NCBI GenBank assembly: GCA_021780075.1
Contig: JAJXZL010000052.1
Span: 1 to 42,029, forward strand
DNA length: 42,029 nucleotides
Source: Acidobacteriota bacterium
GTDB taxonomy: Bacteria > Acidobacteriota > Terriglobia > Terriglobales > Acidobacteriaceae
Direction: 5' to 3'
The position numbers were made by a program, and so were the translations under genes. Below the pieces are notes generated by a model, which saw only the letters and a list, made by a program, of their open reading frames with translations, did no database searches and was not told the DNA's origin. Positions 15,753 through 24,591 of this stretch are shown here, one piece after another; positions within the stretch are counted from its first letter, which is position 1, and the number at the start of each line of letters is the position of its first letter.

Positions 15753-17266
15753 ATTCTGTTCCCGACATCTATCGAATTCTCCCCGAGGTGATCCTCACCC
15801 TAACCGGTGTCCTCGTCATGCTGGTGGACGCCTCGCTGCCGCCAGGCTTGCCGCGACGTTCGCTCGGCTGGGTGGCCGCTACGGGTACCGCAGTGGCCTA
15901 CTTGGCCAGCATTTGGCAGCTTTCTCTGCCCGTCGGAACCGGCTTCTACGCGACTGTTGAAACCAGCCCATTCACCGTGTTCTTTCATGCCCTCATCTGC
16001 GGCATCGTTCTTGTCGCGCTACTCCTTTCGCTGGACTCGCTGCCGGAAGATAGCCATCATCAGGGCGAGTACTACGCACTGGTCGTGTTTGGCGCAGTTG
16101 GCATGTGCCTGCTGACCGCCGCAATTGAGTTGCTCGTCGTCTTCATCGCTCTCGAAATCTCCTCCATCGCCACCTACGTTCTGGCCGGCTACCGGAAGGA
16201 AACCGCCCGAGGGCCCGAAGCAGCCATCAAGTATTTCCTGCTCGGCTCGTTCGCCACCGCATTTCTCCTGTATGGCGTCGCTTTGATCTTTGGCGCAACC
16301 GGAACCACGCAGATTTACGATATTGCGAATCTAGCGCCCTCCGCACAGAACCACTCTCTGGTACTGGCGGCACTGGCTCTGATGCTTGTAGGAATACTCT
16401 TCAAGGTCTCGGCGGTGCCCTTCCACGTGTGGACGCCCGACGTGTATGAAGGTGCTCCTTCACCTGTCGTTGCATTGATGTCCACGGCGCCAAAGGCAGC
16501 CGCATTCGCCCTGTTGTTGCGCGTGGTATATGAGATGTTCCCCACACTCCACTCCGTCTGGGCGCCGCTCCTCTCAATCGTTGCGGTGCTCTCAATGACC
16601 GTGGGCAACCTGGCCGCGCTGCGCCAGCAGAACGTGAAGCGCATGCTGGCCTACTCATCGATCGCTCATGCCGGCTACCTGCTGGCAGCCTTCGCTGGGA
16701 TGGGTAACGCGGGCATTGCCGCAGCCAGCTTCTATGTGGCAGCCTACGCCGCCATGAACGTGGGCATCTTCGCTGTCGTCACAGTCGTCAGCGGATACGA
16801 CGAAAATCTGCCGATGATTCAGGACTTTCGCGGGCTGATCTATCGTTCGCCCTTGCTGGGCGGCCTGCTGATCTTCTTCCTCGCTTCGCTGGTTGGAATT
16901 CCCTTCACCGGAGGCTTCTTCGGCAAGTTCTACTCCTTCTCGGCAGCAGTGGGCGGCGGAGCGGTTTGGCTGGCCATCATCGGCCTGCTCAACTCAGGTC
17001 TGGCCGCGGCCTACTACCTTCGCCTCGCCTTTGCAGCCGCGCAGCGCCCCTCCGACGAGACTGGCCTGACACGCAGCTATGAGCCACGAGCCGGCGTAGC
17101 TGTCATTGCAGCTCTGCTCTTTGCCGTTGCAGCAACGCTTATTCTGGGCATCGTACCCGGAGATGTGTTGCATGCGGCGCAAACCGGCGCGCACACGCTG
17201 CAGCCCCCGCCACCTACCGCCACTGAGGTTATCGGAATCGCTACGACCCAACCACGCGTTCCATAG
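15749..17266 (+). CDS. nuoN: NADH-quinone oxidoreductase subunit N
   Basis: Antiporter-like subunit next to NuoK, 505 residues, about 14 helices. VVFIALEISSIATYVLAGYR holds the conserved glutamate, EAAIKYFLLGSFATAFLLYG the lysine helix, and KVSAVPFHVWTPDVYEGAPS the central broken helix. ALRQQNVKRMLAYSSIAHAG is the second-half signature. The GTG start overlaps the nuoM stop. Last gene of the operon; a 14-bp hairpin begins on the base after its stop. Confidence 0.96.
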   Translation: MNSVPDIYRILPEVILTLTGVLVMLVDASLPPGLPRRSLGWVAATGTAVAYLASIWQLSLPVGTGFYATVETSPFTVFFHALICGIVLVALLLSLDSLPEDSHHQGEYYALVVFGAVGMCLLTAAIELLVVFIALEISSIATYVLAGYRKETARGPEAAIKYFLLGSFATAFLLYGVALIFGATGTTQIYDIANLAPSAQNHSLVLAALALMLVGILFKVSAVPFHVWTPDVYEGAPSPVVALMSTAPKAAAFALLLRVVYEMFPTLHSVWAPLLSIVAVLSMTVGNLAALRQQNVKRMLAYSSIAHAGYLLAAFAGMGNAGIAAASFYVAAYAAMNVGIFAVVTVVSGYDENLPMIQDFRGLIYRSPLLGGLLIFFLASLVGIPFTGGFFGKFYSFSAAVGGGAVWLAIIGLLNSGLAAAYYLRLAFAAAQRPSDETGLTRSYEPRAGVAVIAALLFAVAATLILGIVPGDVLHAAQTGAHTLQPPPPTATEVIGIATTQPRVP

Positions 17267-17300
17267 AGCATCTCGCTGGGTTACTCCCCAGCGAGATGCT
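17267..17300. terminator. Bidirectional terminator between nuoN and the epimerase gene
   Basis: AGCATCTCGCTGGG (17267-17280), loop TTACTC, CCCAGCGAGATGCT (17287-17300): a perfect 14-bp stem in the 41-base gap between two convergent stop codons. No strong T-run follows on either strand. The position and the symmetry suggest it ends both transcripts. Confidence 0.75.
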
Positions 17301-17307
17301 CCAAGGC

Positions 17308-18246
17308 TTACTCACCTTGCCGATACCACTCGACGGTGCGCCGCAATCCCTCGCGAAAATCAACGATGGGACTGTAACCAAGCAGTTCTCCAGCCAGTCG
17401 AATATCGGCAAGTGAATCGCGGATGTCGCCGGCACGAGGCGGGGCATACATCGGCTCACCCTTGTAGCCAGTCAGGTCGCGCAGAATTCTGAATGTGTCG
17501 TTCAAGGTAATCCGACTGCCTGTCGCGGCATTCATCATCTGCCCACTCACCTTTTCCGCCGGAGCCGCAGCGGCCAGCAGGTTCGCATGCACCACATTGT
17601 CGATATACGTGAAGTCGCGGCTTTGCTCGCCGTCGCCATAAATGGTGGGTTGCTCTCCGGCCAGCATCCTGCGGCAGAAAATTGCCAGAACGCCCGAGTA
17701 GTGCGACGTCGGATCCTGATGCGGCCCAAAGACGTTGAAGTAACGCAGAACGACCGTCTCCAGCCCATAGACACGCGCGAAAGCTCGCATATAGTGCTCG
17801 CCTGCCAGTTTGGCAACGGCATACGGCGAAATGGGATTCGGCAGCATCCCCTCATGCTTGGGCAGCGTGGGCGTGTCGCCATAGGCCGATGAAGAACCCG
17901 CATAGACCACGCGTCGCACGCCTGCGGCCCGCGCGGCCATCAGCAGGTTCAGCGTCGCCGTCACGCAATTCTGGTTGGTACTGACGGGATCTGCCACCGA
18001 GCGAGGGACAGACGCCAGTGCTGCCTCATGGAAAACAATTTCCACGCCTTCACATGCGCGGGCGCACGCCGCCGGGTCCGTCAGGTCGCCCTCGATGAAG
18101 TCCATCGCCTCCAAACCCACCAGGTTGGTGCGTTTGCCCGTAATAAAGCTGTCAATACCGCGAACGTTTTCACCGCGCGCCAGCAGTGCCGCCGCAATCG
18201 AGCGGCCGATAAACCCCGCCGCACCCGTCACAAGGTAAGTAGTCAA
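17308..18246 (-). CDS. NAD-dependent sugar-nucleotide C4-epimerase (WbpP/TviC-like SDR)
   Basis: Extended short-chain dehydrogenase of 312 residues. The Rossmann motif TGAAGFIG is at 7-14, the serine of the catalytic triad in AGSSSAYGDTP, and the YAVAK catalytic tyrosine/lysine near 142-146. NVFGPHQDPTSHYSGV and GDGEQSRDFTYIDN are typical of epimerases acting on UDP-N-acetylhexosamines and their uronates. The start is TTG at 18246 because GGAGG lies five bases upstream; the ATG at 18288 has no such site and would add 14 residues that do not fit the fold. It is divergent from a UDP-sugar 6-dehydrogenase gene. Together they would make UDP-N-acetylgalactosaminuronate for surface polysaccharide, as TviB/TviC or WbpA/WbpP do. 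The exact substrate is inferred. Confidence 0.88.
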   Translation of the reverse strand: MTTYLVTGAAGFIGRSIAAALLARGENVRGIDSFITGKRTNLVGLEAMDFIEGDLTDPAACARACEGVEIVFHEAALASVPRSVADPVSTNQNCVTATLNLLMAARAAGVRRVVYAGSSSAYGDTPTLPKHEGMLPNPISPYAVAKLAGEHYMRAFARVYGLETVVLRYFNVFGPHQDPTSHYSGVLAIFCRRMLAGEQPTIYGDGEQSRDFTYIDNVVHANLLAAAAPAEKVSGQMMNAATGSRITLNDTFRILRDLTGYKGEPMYAPPRAGDIRDSLADIRLAGELLGYSPIVDFREGLRRTVEWYRQGE

Positions 18247-18256
18247 CTGAGCCTCC
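18244..18256 (-). promoter_or_regulatory. Strong ribosome site deciding a TTG start
   Basis: On the minus strand GGAGG (18252-18256) is followed by CTCAG and TTG (18244-18246). This near-ideal spacing sets the epimerase start at a TTG rather than the upstream ATG. Confidence 0.75.
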
Positions 18257-18379
18257 AAAGTAATGCAAGCCGGCAACTGCACCGGCATAATTCACAACCA
18301 AGAGAATACTACCCGGCGCTACACCAATGTTGTATCTGGTTTTGCCGCGATGATCTGGTGCCAAGAAGACGTAACGTCA

Positions 18380-18385
18380 TACAAT
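18380..18385 (+). promoter_or_regulatory. -10 box of the UDP-sugar dehydrogenase gene
   Basis: TACAAT lies 7 nt before the ATG at 18393. A GACGT-A-ACGTC palindrome (18368-18378) occupies the spacer immediately upstream and could be an operator. The -35 region is weak. If used, the transcript would be leaderless or begin within a base or two of the ATG. Confidence 0.5.
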
Positions 18386-18392
18386 CTGTGAC

Positions 18393-19739
18393 ATGACAAC
18401 TGACATGGCAGGTTCCCCAACCGAATTCAAGAAACGAGTTGAAACACGGCAGGCCCGCATTGGAATTGTAGGCATGGGATATGTGGGTTTGCCACTTGCA
18501 CTGCTGTTCAGCGGCGAGCGGTTTCGCGTTACGGGCTTTGATATTGCGCAGGACAAGGTGAAAACGCTCAATGAGGGCGGCTCCTACATCGTGCGCATTC
18601 TGCCCGCCATGATTCAGGAAGCGCAAAAGGCCGGCTTCCACGCCACAGCCGACTACTCTGAGATCGCACAGATGGACGCAGTCATCATCTGCGTGCCCAC
18701 CCCGCTGAATGAGTATCACGAGCCTGACCTGAGCTATGTCACGGGCACTGTGGAAGCGATCGCGCCTCACATCCACGAAGGTCAGCTGATCGTGCTTGAA
18801 AGCACCACCTATCCCGGCACAACCGATGAACTCGTGGTGCCGCTGCTGGAGAAGGGCAACCCGCACGGTTTGCGCGTGGCCCGCGTTCAGGGCGAATCCG
18901 GCGTACATGTGGCCTTCTCGCCCGAGCGCGAAGACCCCGGCAATGATTCGGTATCCCGCCACGATATTCCCAAGGTCGTCGGCGGCTGTGGACCTGCTGC
19001 GGCGGAGCTCGCCGCCACCATCTACGGGACGATTTTCCGCCGCGTGGTACCCGTCAGCAGCCCGTCCGCTGCGGAGATGACCAAGCTGCTTGAAAACATA
19101 TATCGTTGCGTGAACATCGCGCTGGTGAACGAACTCAAGCAGCTTTGCATGCGCATGGGAATCGACATCCACGAAGTCATCGACGCCGCCAAGACCAAGC
19201 CCTTCGGCTTCCATGCCTTCTATCCAGGCCCTGGCCTCGGCGGACACTGCATTCCCATCGACCCGTTTTATCTATCCTGGAAAGCCAAGAAGTTCGACTT
19301 CCACACGCGCTTCATCGAACTGGCGGGCGAGGTCAACTCTGACATGCCGTATTTTGTCATCGAGCAGATTGGCAACGGACTCAACGAACACTCCAAATCC
19401 ATCAAGGGATCGAAGATCCTGGTGCTTGGACTGGCCTACAAGCGCGATATCGACGACCTGCGTGAATCGCCTTCGCTCACCATCATCGAATTGCTGCGCG
19501 ACAAGGGTGCCACAGTCGCCTACAACGATCCCTATTTCCCCAGCGTGGGTCAGGGCCGTCACTACGCCCTCAACATGACCAACACGCCGCTCGACAATCT
19601 TGCCCATTACGACGCGGTGATCATCGTCACCGATCACTCCAGCTACGACTACAAAGCCATCGTCGAGCATTCGAAGCTAGTCATTGACACACGCAACGCC
19701 ACCAAAGGAATTCAATCTCCCAAAATTCTGCGTTGCTGA
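18393..19739 (+). CDS. UDP-N-acetyl-hexosamine 6-dehydrogenase (WbpA/TviB family)
   Basis: NAD-dependent four-electron dehydrogenase oxidising C6 of a UDP-N-acetylhexosamine to the uronate, 448 residues. The Rossmann start GIVGMGYVGLPLALLF is near residue 24. VPTPLNEYHEPDLSYV is near 110, and ESTTYPGTTDELV follows. The catalytic cysteine is in PGLGGHCIPIDPFY near residue 285. LGLAYKRDIDDLRESPS starts the UDP-binding C-terminal domain. The sequence is closer to the WbpA/TviB group (UDP-GlcNAc) than to UDP-glucose dehydrogenase (Ugd), judging by the motif wording; the substrate remains an inference. An ATG four codons downstream (18405) is an alternative start. Divergent from the epimerase gene that would use its product. 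Confidence 0.92.
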   Translation: MTTDMAGSPTEFKKRVETRQARIGIVGMGYVGLPLALLFSGERFRVTGFDIAQDKVKTLNEGGSYIVRILPAMIQEAQKAGFHATADYSEIAQMDAVIICVPTPLNEYHEPDLSYVTGTVEAIAPHIHEGQLIVLESTTYPGTTDELVVPLLEKGNPHGLRVARVQGESGVHVAFSPEREDPGNDSVSRHDIPKVVGGCGPAAAELAATIYGTIFRRVVPVSSPSAAEMTKLLENIYRCVNIALVNELKQLCMRMGIDIHEVIDAAKTKPFGFHAFYPGPGLGGHCIPIDPFYLSWKAKKFDFHTRFIELAGEVNSDMPYFVIEQIGNGLNEHSKSIKGSKILVLGLAYKRDIDDLRESPSLTIIELLRDKGATVAYNDPYFPSVGQGRHYALNMTNTPLDNLAHYDAVIIVTDHSSYDYKAIVEHSKLVIDTRNATKGIQSPKILRC

Positions 19740-19764
19740 GTCCATGTGCAGTGTTACCCATCAC

Positions 19765-19794
19765 ACGACATCTTCCACTCTAATCCTGTATCTT
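19765..19794 (+). promoter_or_regulatory. Candidate promoter of the ETF-linked oxidoreductase operon
   Basis: ACGACA (19765-19770), 18-base spacer, TATCTT (19789-19794), 12 nt before the ATG at 19807. The match is moderate. It implies a leader of about 5 nt and supports the 19807 start. Confidence 0.4.
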
Positions 19795-19806
19795 GCTAGT
19801 TCGCCT

Positions 19807-21702
19807 ATGATCCTCTTGCCCGCAACGCTGGCCGAACCTCAACACTTCTCCCTCTGGGAGAGGCTCCTCATTGTCGGACTCGCCGCAGCATCTGCCTTCC
19901 TTTTCTGGCAGCGCTTCGGCGTGGTCCTCGACAAGATTCTCCACTCGAAAAAAGATGCCGATTTCCGCCTGTTCCCCATCGGTAGGCGCATCTTCGATTT
20001 TGTATGGGAAGTGATGTGCCAGGCCAAGGTGATCCGCCAGCGGCCTCTGCCGGGACTGGCTCACGCCTTCGTCTTCTGGGGATTCTGCGCTTTTGTGCTG
20101 GTCACACTCAATCACTTCGCCGTAGGGCTGGGCATAGGATTTCTTGACCCCAAAAGCATAATCGGCGGTTTTTACTTCTGCTTCGCCGCAGTTTTTGCCC
20201 TCGCATGTGCCGTTGGCATCCTTGGCCTCTTCGTACGCCGGTTTCTCGTTCGCCCTCGCTGGCTCGGCAAGAAACTGTCCTACGAATCCGGTTTCATTGC
20301 CCTGCTCATCTTCGTTTTAATGGTCACTTACCTGGCTTCGTTCTTTGTAGCAAACGCAAGCCCCACCGCAACCGCGCTATGGTGGATACACACACTGGCC
20401 CTGCTCACGTTTTTGCCCATCATTCCTCACACCAAGCACCTGCACCTGGTCCTGAGTCCTGCCACGGTCTTTCTTTCGCGCGGAGGCTTCAGCAAAATCC
20501 CTCCGCTCGCTGGAGATGAAGACTTTGGGCTGGTGACCGGCAAGGATCTCACTCGCCTGGCAAGCCTGCAGGCCTATTCCTGCGTCGAGTGCGGGCGCTG
20601 CACCGAGCACTGCCCCGCCGCAAACACCGGCAAGCTTCTGAATCCCAAGGAAATCATCCTCGGCCTGCGCGGCTACCTCAACGAATTCGGCCCGGCATCG
20701 GATGAGCCCTTACTCGGCAAGTACATTGCGCAGGATGCGGTCTTCGAGTGCACCAGTTGCGGCGCATGCGAGTATCAGTGCCCCGTGGGTATCGAGCACG
20801 TGCCCATTATCGTGGGTCTGCGGCGCGGCGCGGTCAACACCGGCGCATGGGAGGACGATCACGGCGGCAAGCTCTTCCTGGCTCTCGAACGCGGCTCAAA
20901 TGCGTTGGGCATAAGTGCCGGCGAGCGCGACAAATTTATCCAGAAGCAGGCGCTGCCCATCTTTGACGGCACGCAGGAATATTGCCTGTGGCTGGGCTGC
21001 ATGGGCGGCTATGACCCCAAGGGCCGCGAGATCGTGGCCGACTTTGCCCGCGTGATGGAATACCTGGGCGCCAGCTACGGCGTGCTGCGCAAAGAAAAAT
21101 GTACCGGCGACCCTGTGCGCCGGCTAGGCAACGACCTCGTCTTCCAGCAACTGGCCGAGGCCAATCTAGAGGCCTTTGCGCAGAATAAGGTAAAGAAAAT
21201 CGTCTCCATCTGCCCCCATTGCGTGCGCACCATCCAGGATGATTGGAAGGAATACGGTACACCGCCCGAAGTAGAACACCACAGCGAGTTTCTGGCTCGG
21301 CACCTTAGCCAACTGCCGCTCGTCCAAAGCCAGGAGAAGATTGTTTATCACGATCCCTGCTATCTGGGCCGCTATCGCAACACATACGAGCAACCGCGCG
21401 AGGTAGTCGAGCGTGCAGGTGGCCTTGTAGAGGCGCCTCACTCGCACGAGCGCAGCTTCTGCTGCGGAGCCGGCGGTGGGCTGGCCTTCCTCGGCGAAGA
21501 GCCCGGCGAACGGGTTAGTCATGTGCGCGCCAGAGAATTGGCAGGCACGGGAGCAACCATGGTGGGAACTGCCTGCCCCTTCTGCAACAGCATGTTTCGT
21601 GACGCACTGGCCGCTGAGGGCGAGGGCGTACCGCAGCTTTTGGATATTGCCCAGTTGACTGCGCGCAGCCTGCCCAGCACGGAGTCCGGGAGCGCCGGTT
21701 AA
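19807..21702 (+). CDS. Membrane heme/Fe-S oxidoreductase (ETF:menaquinone oxidoreductase type)
   Basis: About 631 residues. The N-terminal 210 residues hold five membrane helices (roughly 17-37, 82-105, 118-142, 152-175, 185-205) of NarI-like style, with histidines in GLAHAFVFWG, LNHFAVGL and LWWIHTLALL that could bind b hemes. Then come two [4Fe-4S] sites, CVECGRCTEHCP near 258 and CTSCGACEYQCP near 314, and two cysteine-rich CCG domains like heterodisulfide reductase HdrD (LGCMGG..., ICPHC, HDPCYLGR near 515, CCGAGGG near 552, ACPFC). Immediate linkage to etfB and etfA matches the described family that passes ETF electrons to menaquinone (EMO). Frames start earlier at 19684 and 19744; I prefer 19807 because it begins just before helix 1 and follows a promoter. 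The role is inferred from domain order and neighbours. Confidence 0.85.
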   Translation: MILLPATLAEPQHFSLWERLLIVGLAAASAFLFWQRFGVVLDKILHSKKDADFRLFPIGRRIFDFVWEVMCQAKVIRQRPLPGLAHAFVFWGFCAFVLVTLNHFAVGLGIGFLDPKSIIGGFYFCFAAVFALACAVGILGLFVRRFLVRPRWLGKKLSYESGFIALLIFVLMVTYLASFFVANASPTATALWWIHTLALLTFLPIIPHTKHLHLVLSPATVFLSRGGFSKIPPLAGDEDFGLVTGKDLTRLASLQAYSCVECGRCTEHCPAANTGKLLNPKEIILGLRGYLNEFGPASDEPLLGKYIAQDAVFECTSCGACEYQCPVGIEHVPIIVGLRRGAVNTGAWEDDHGGKLFLALERGSNALGISAGERDKFIQKQALPIFDGTQEYCLWLGCMGGYDPKGREIVADFARVMEYLGASYGVLRKEKCTGDPVRRLGNDLVFQQLAEANLEAFAQNKVKKIVSICPHCVRTIQDDWKEYGTPPEVEHHSEFLARHLSQLPLVQSQEKIVYHDPCYLGRYRNTYEQPREVVERAGGLVEAPHSHERSFCCGAGGGLAFLGEEPGERVSHVRARELAGTGATMVGTACPFCNSMFRDALAAEGEGVPQLLDIAQLTARSLPSTESGSAG

Positions 21703-21723
21703 GATTAACGGGAGTCATACCTT

Positions 21724-22494
21724 ATGAAAATCATTGTCGCCATCAAACAGGTGCCGGAGCGGGATGCGCAGGTGCGCATCGACGCCGCTGGCAATTGGAT
21801 TGAAGAAACTGACCTCCAGTGGGCGCTGAATGAGTCCGACGCCTACGCGCTCGAGGAAGCACTGCAACTGAAAGAGAAAAACGGCGGCGAGGTTGTGGTC
21901 GTCAGTGCCGGACCTGAACGGGTCGGGTCTACGATCCGCGAAGCACTCGCCAAGGGTGCCGACCGGGCCATACATATCGACTGCGACGACTTGAACCAAC
22001 GCGATGCTCTCAGCGTGGCTAAGCTTCTGGCCGAGGCGGTCAAGCCTGAGAGCCCCGACCTGGTCCTGACAGGCCTCCAGTCGGACGATCTGGGCTACGG
22101 GCAAACAGGCGTAATCCTCGCTGCATTACTGGAGCTTCCACATGCTTCTCTCATCCTGCACGTGGAAAAAACCACGACAGGTCTCCACGTTAAGCGCGAA
22201 TTGGAGGAGGGCTGGTTTCAGAACATCGAATTGCCCACGCCGGCTGTGCTGACCATCCAATCTGGAGGCAGCAAGCTGCGCTACGCCACCCTCATGGGCA
22301 TCAAACGCGCCAAAACCAAGGAGGTGCGGCGCATCAACCCTGCAGAGTTGGGGGTTCCTGCATCAGCCATGGTCGCCCTGGAGCGCATTGCCCAACCACA
22401 GAAACAAAAGTCCACGCAGATTTTGCCAGGCTCAGCCAAGGAAGCCGCAGCGGCGCTGGTGGAAAAACTCAAGTTTGAGGTGCGCGTCCTATGA
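21724..22494 (+). CDS. etfB: Electron transfer flavoprotein beta subunit
   Basis: Cytosolic ETF small subunit, 256 residues. It starts MKIIVAIKQVPERDAQVRID; the signature ALNESDAYALEEALQLKE follows, then GADRAIHID and GLQSDDLGYGQTGVILAALL, the nucleotide-binding loop. LPTPAVLTIQSGGSKLRYA and GIKRAKTKEV close the fold. With EtfA it collects electrons from acyl-CoA or similar dehydrogenases and passes them to the oxidoreductase encoded just upstream. GGGAG lies nine bases before the ATG. Overlaps etfA by 4 bases (ATGA). Whether this ETF bifurcates cannot be decided by eye. Confidence 0.95.
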   Translation: MKIIVAIKQVPERDAQVRIDAAGNWIEETDLQWALNESDAYALEEALQLKEKNGGEVVVVSAGPERVGSTIREALAKGADRAIHIDCDDLNQRDALSVAKLLAEAVKPESPDLVLTGLQSDDLGYGQTGVILAALLELPHASLILHVEKTTTGLHVKRELEEGWFQNIELPTPAVLTIQSGGSKLRYATLMGIKRAKTKEVRRINPAELGVPASAMVALERIAQPQKQKSTQILPGSAKEAAAALVEKLKFEVRVL

Positions 22495-23462
22495 GCGGTG
22501 TCTGGATAGTACTGGAGCAACGGGAAGGTCGTGTTGGCCGCATCAGCTGGGAAGCACTAGCTGCTGGACAACGTCTGGCTGCGCAGTTCAATCTGGCCGC
22601 CAACGCGGTTCTCATCGGGTCGCAAACCGAGTCTCTGGCGGCCGAGGTTGCCGGCAAGGCAAACGGCAAGGTCGTGCGCGTGGAGCATCCTTTGCTGACC
22701 ACGTACACTGCCGACGGCTTTTCGCTGGCACTGGAGCAGTTTTTTCGGGCAGAAGCTCCGGAATATGTGGTGTTTCCACATACTTACCAGGTGCGCGACT
22801 ACGCGCCTGCGCTGGCTGCTCGACTGGGCCAGGTACTCATTGGCGATGTGACAGGCATTGGTGAAGGGCCCGTCTTCATCCGGCAGCTGCTGCAAGGACG
22901 GCTGAACGGAAGTTATCGCCACACCGGCGGCGGACCTTGCTTTATCTCTGTGCAGTCGGGCGCCTTTCGCGCAGAGGTAATCGAGACCGGCGGTGCAGAG
23001 GTTTCGGTCTTTACGCCGGCCATTGAAGCAGTCCAGATTCGCACCAAACCCGGTGAACCTTTCCGGGACTCGGCGCAGACTGTTGACTTGGGTTCAGCGG
23101 CCATGATCGTCAGCGTGGGCCGGGGTATCAAAGAAGCTGAAAACCTTCCACTGATCCAGGATCTGGCTACGGCGCTAGGCGCGGAAATGGCCGCCTCGCG
23201 GCCCATCTGCGATAACGGTTGGCTGCCCATGGAGCGGCAAGTGGGCAGCTCCGGCCAGACTGTCTCGCCAAAGCTTTACATTGCGGTGGGAATCTCTGGC
23301 GCCATCCAGCACCTTGTCGGCATGAAAGGCTCGCAGTGCGTGGTGGCCATTAACAAGGATCCCGACGCTCCCATCTTCGAGGTGGCCGACTATGGCATCG
23401 TCGGCGACTTGTTCGAAGTGGTGCCTGCATTGACTGAGGCCATCAAAGCAGCAAAGCAGTAA
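22491..23462 (+). CDS. etfA: Electron transfer flavoprotein alpha subunit
   Basis: FAD-binding ETF large subunit, 323 residues. The N-terminal domain resembles EtfB ([20 protein letters not shown]). The C-terminal FAD domain has [20 protein letters not shown] near 205, then [40 protein letters not shown] and [20 protein letters not shown] followed by [10 protein letters not shown], all family signatures. It is coupled to etfB through an ATGA overlap and completes the three-gene electron-transfer module that begins at 19807. Confidence 0.96.
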   Translation: MSGVWIVLEQREGRVGRISWEALAAGQRLAAQFNLAANAVLIGSQTESLAAEVAGKANGKVVRVEHPLLTTYTADGFSLALEQFFRAEAPEYVVFPHTYQVRDYAPALAARLGQVLIGDVTGIGEGPVFIRQLLQGRLNGSYRHTGGGPCFISVQSGAFRAEVIETGGAEVSVFTPAIEAVQIRTKPGEPFRDSAQTVDLGSAAMIVSVGRGIKEAENLPLIQDLATALGAEMAASRPICDNGWLPMERQVGSSGQTVSPKLYIAVGISGAIQHLVGMKGSQCVVAINKDPDAPIFEVADYGIVGDLFEVVPALTEAIKAAKQ

Positions 23463-23479
23463 CGCGCGGATTCACGCCC

Positions 23480-23519
23480 GGACGCAATCTGAGAGGATGA
23501 AATCCTTCGGTTTGCGTCC
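23480..23519 (+). terminator. Stem-loop after etfA
   Basis: GGACGCAA (23480-23487) pairs with TTGCGTCC (23512-23519); inside, AGGAT can pair with ATCCT. No T-run follows. It may weaken or end transcription between etfA and the transporter gene, or protect the etf mRNA end. Confidence 0.45.
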
Positions 23520-23585
23520 AAAGAGTCTGAGACGCTATGGTTCCCAAGTTGCAGCGCAGTGATCGCGCCAATGGGGGCAACGGGG

Positions 23586-24575
23586 ATGTTTCTTCCTGAG
23601 ACGTACCAAGCCGCGCTCTTTCTGATGCTTGTCAGCATGGTTTGCTGGGGCTCGTGGGCCAACACGCTCAAGCTTTGCCCCGGCTTTCGATTCCAGCTTT
23701 TCTATTGGGATTACGCGCTCGGTCTGTTCGCGGGGGCTTTGCTCTGCGGACTGACGGCAGGCAGTTTGGGCCACACAGGGCCATCGTTTGTAGCTGCCGT
23801 CTTGCACGCGCCTCGTTCGACAATGGTGTGGGCCGTCTGCGGCGGCATCCTGTTCAACGTGGCCAATCTGCTGCTGGTGGCCGCTATCGATGTCGCCGGG
23901 CTGGCGGTTGCCTTCCCGGTGGGAATCGGGCTGGCGCTGGTGATTGGCGCAGTTTCCAGCTATCTGGTCAGTCCTGCAGGCAATCCCCTGCTGCTGTTTG
24001 GCGGAGTGGCACTGGTTGCGATGGCGATTGTGACGGACGCCGCGGCCTACCGCAAGCGCGAGGGTTCCGCCCGGGCAGCAACCACGCGAGGCATTGTTCT
24101 CAGCCTCGTCGCGGGCGTGCTGATGGGCAGTTTCTACCCGCTTGTAGCGCGCGCCATGAACGCGAAGCCGGCCTCCGGCCCGTATGCCGTTGCGCTGTTC
24201 TTTGCCGTAGGCGTCCTGGTTTCCACTGTCCCGGCAAACCTGCTGCTGATGGCGCGTCCGCTGGACGGCAAGCCGCCCGTGGATGGTGCGGATTACCAGC
24301 GCGCACCGATTGGCTGGCACGCGGCGGGCATGCTGGGCGGCGCAATCTGGTGCACGGGAGCAGTGGCCAACTTTGTGGCTTCGGGTGCGCATCTGGTGGG
24401 GCCTGCCGTCTCCTACTCCATCGGCCAGGGAGCCACCATGGTCTCCGCCTGCTGGGGAGTCTTTGCATGGCGCGAGTTTGCCGGGGCGCCACAGTCGGCC
24501 CGGCTACTCCTGTTGTTGATGTTTATCTTTTTCGCGCTGGGGCTGAGCGCTGTGGCGCTTGCACCGCTTTACTGA
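23586..24575 (+). CDS. Sugar transporter of the GRP/RhaT type (drug/metabolite superfamily)
   Basis: Integral membrane protein of 329 residues with about ten helices and hardly any soluble part. It begins YQAALFLMLVSMVCWGSWAN, the WGSW(A/P) helix-1 pattern of glucose/ribose and rhamnose transporters; further motifs are WDYALGLF, VAFPVGIGLALVIGAV, GVLMGSFYPLVARAM and GAHLVGPAVSYSIGQGATMV. GRP-family members such as RbsU import ribose, and here a ribokinase gene follows after 16 bases, so a pentose or nucleoside-derived sugar is a reasonable guess. In-frame ATGs lie at 23559, 23571 and 23586; I chose the last because it is closest to helix 1 and has G-rich sequence upstream. Confidence 0.8.
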   Translation: MFLPETYQAALFLMLVSMVCWGSWANTLKLCPGFRFQLFYWDYALGLFAGALLCGLTAGSLGHTGPSFVAAVLHAPRSTMVWAVCGGILFNVANLLLVAAIDVAGLAVAFPVGIGLALVIGAVSSYLVSPAGNPLLLFGGVALVAMAIVTDAAAYRKREGSARAATTRGIVLSLVAGVLMGSFYPLVARAMNAKPASGPYAVALFFAVGVLVSTVPANLLLMARPLDGKPPVDGADYQRAPIGWHAAGMLGGAIWCTGAVANFVASGAHLVGPAVSYSIGQGATMVSACWGVFAWREFAGAPQSARLLLLLMFIFFALGLSAVALAPLY

Positions 24576-24591
24576 CATCGAGGGTACGACC

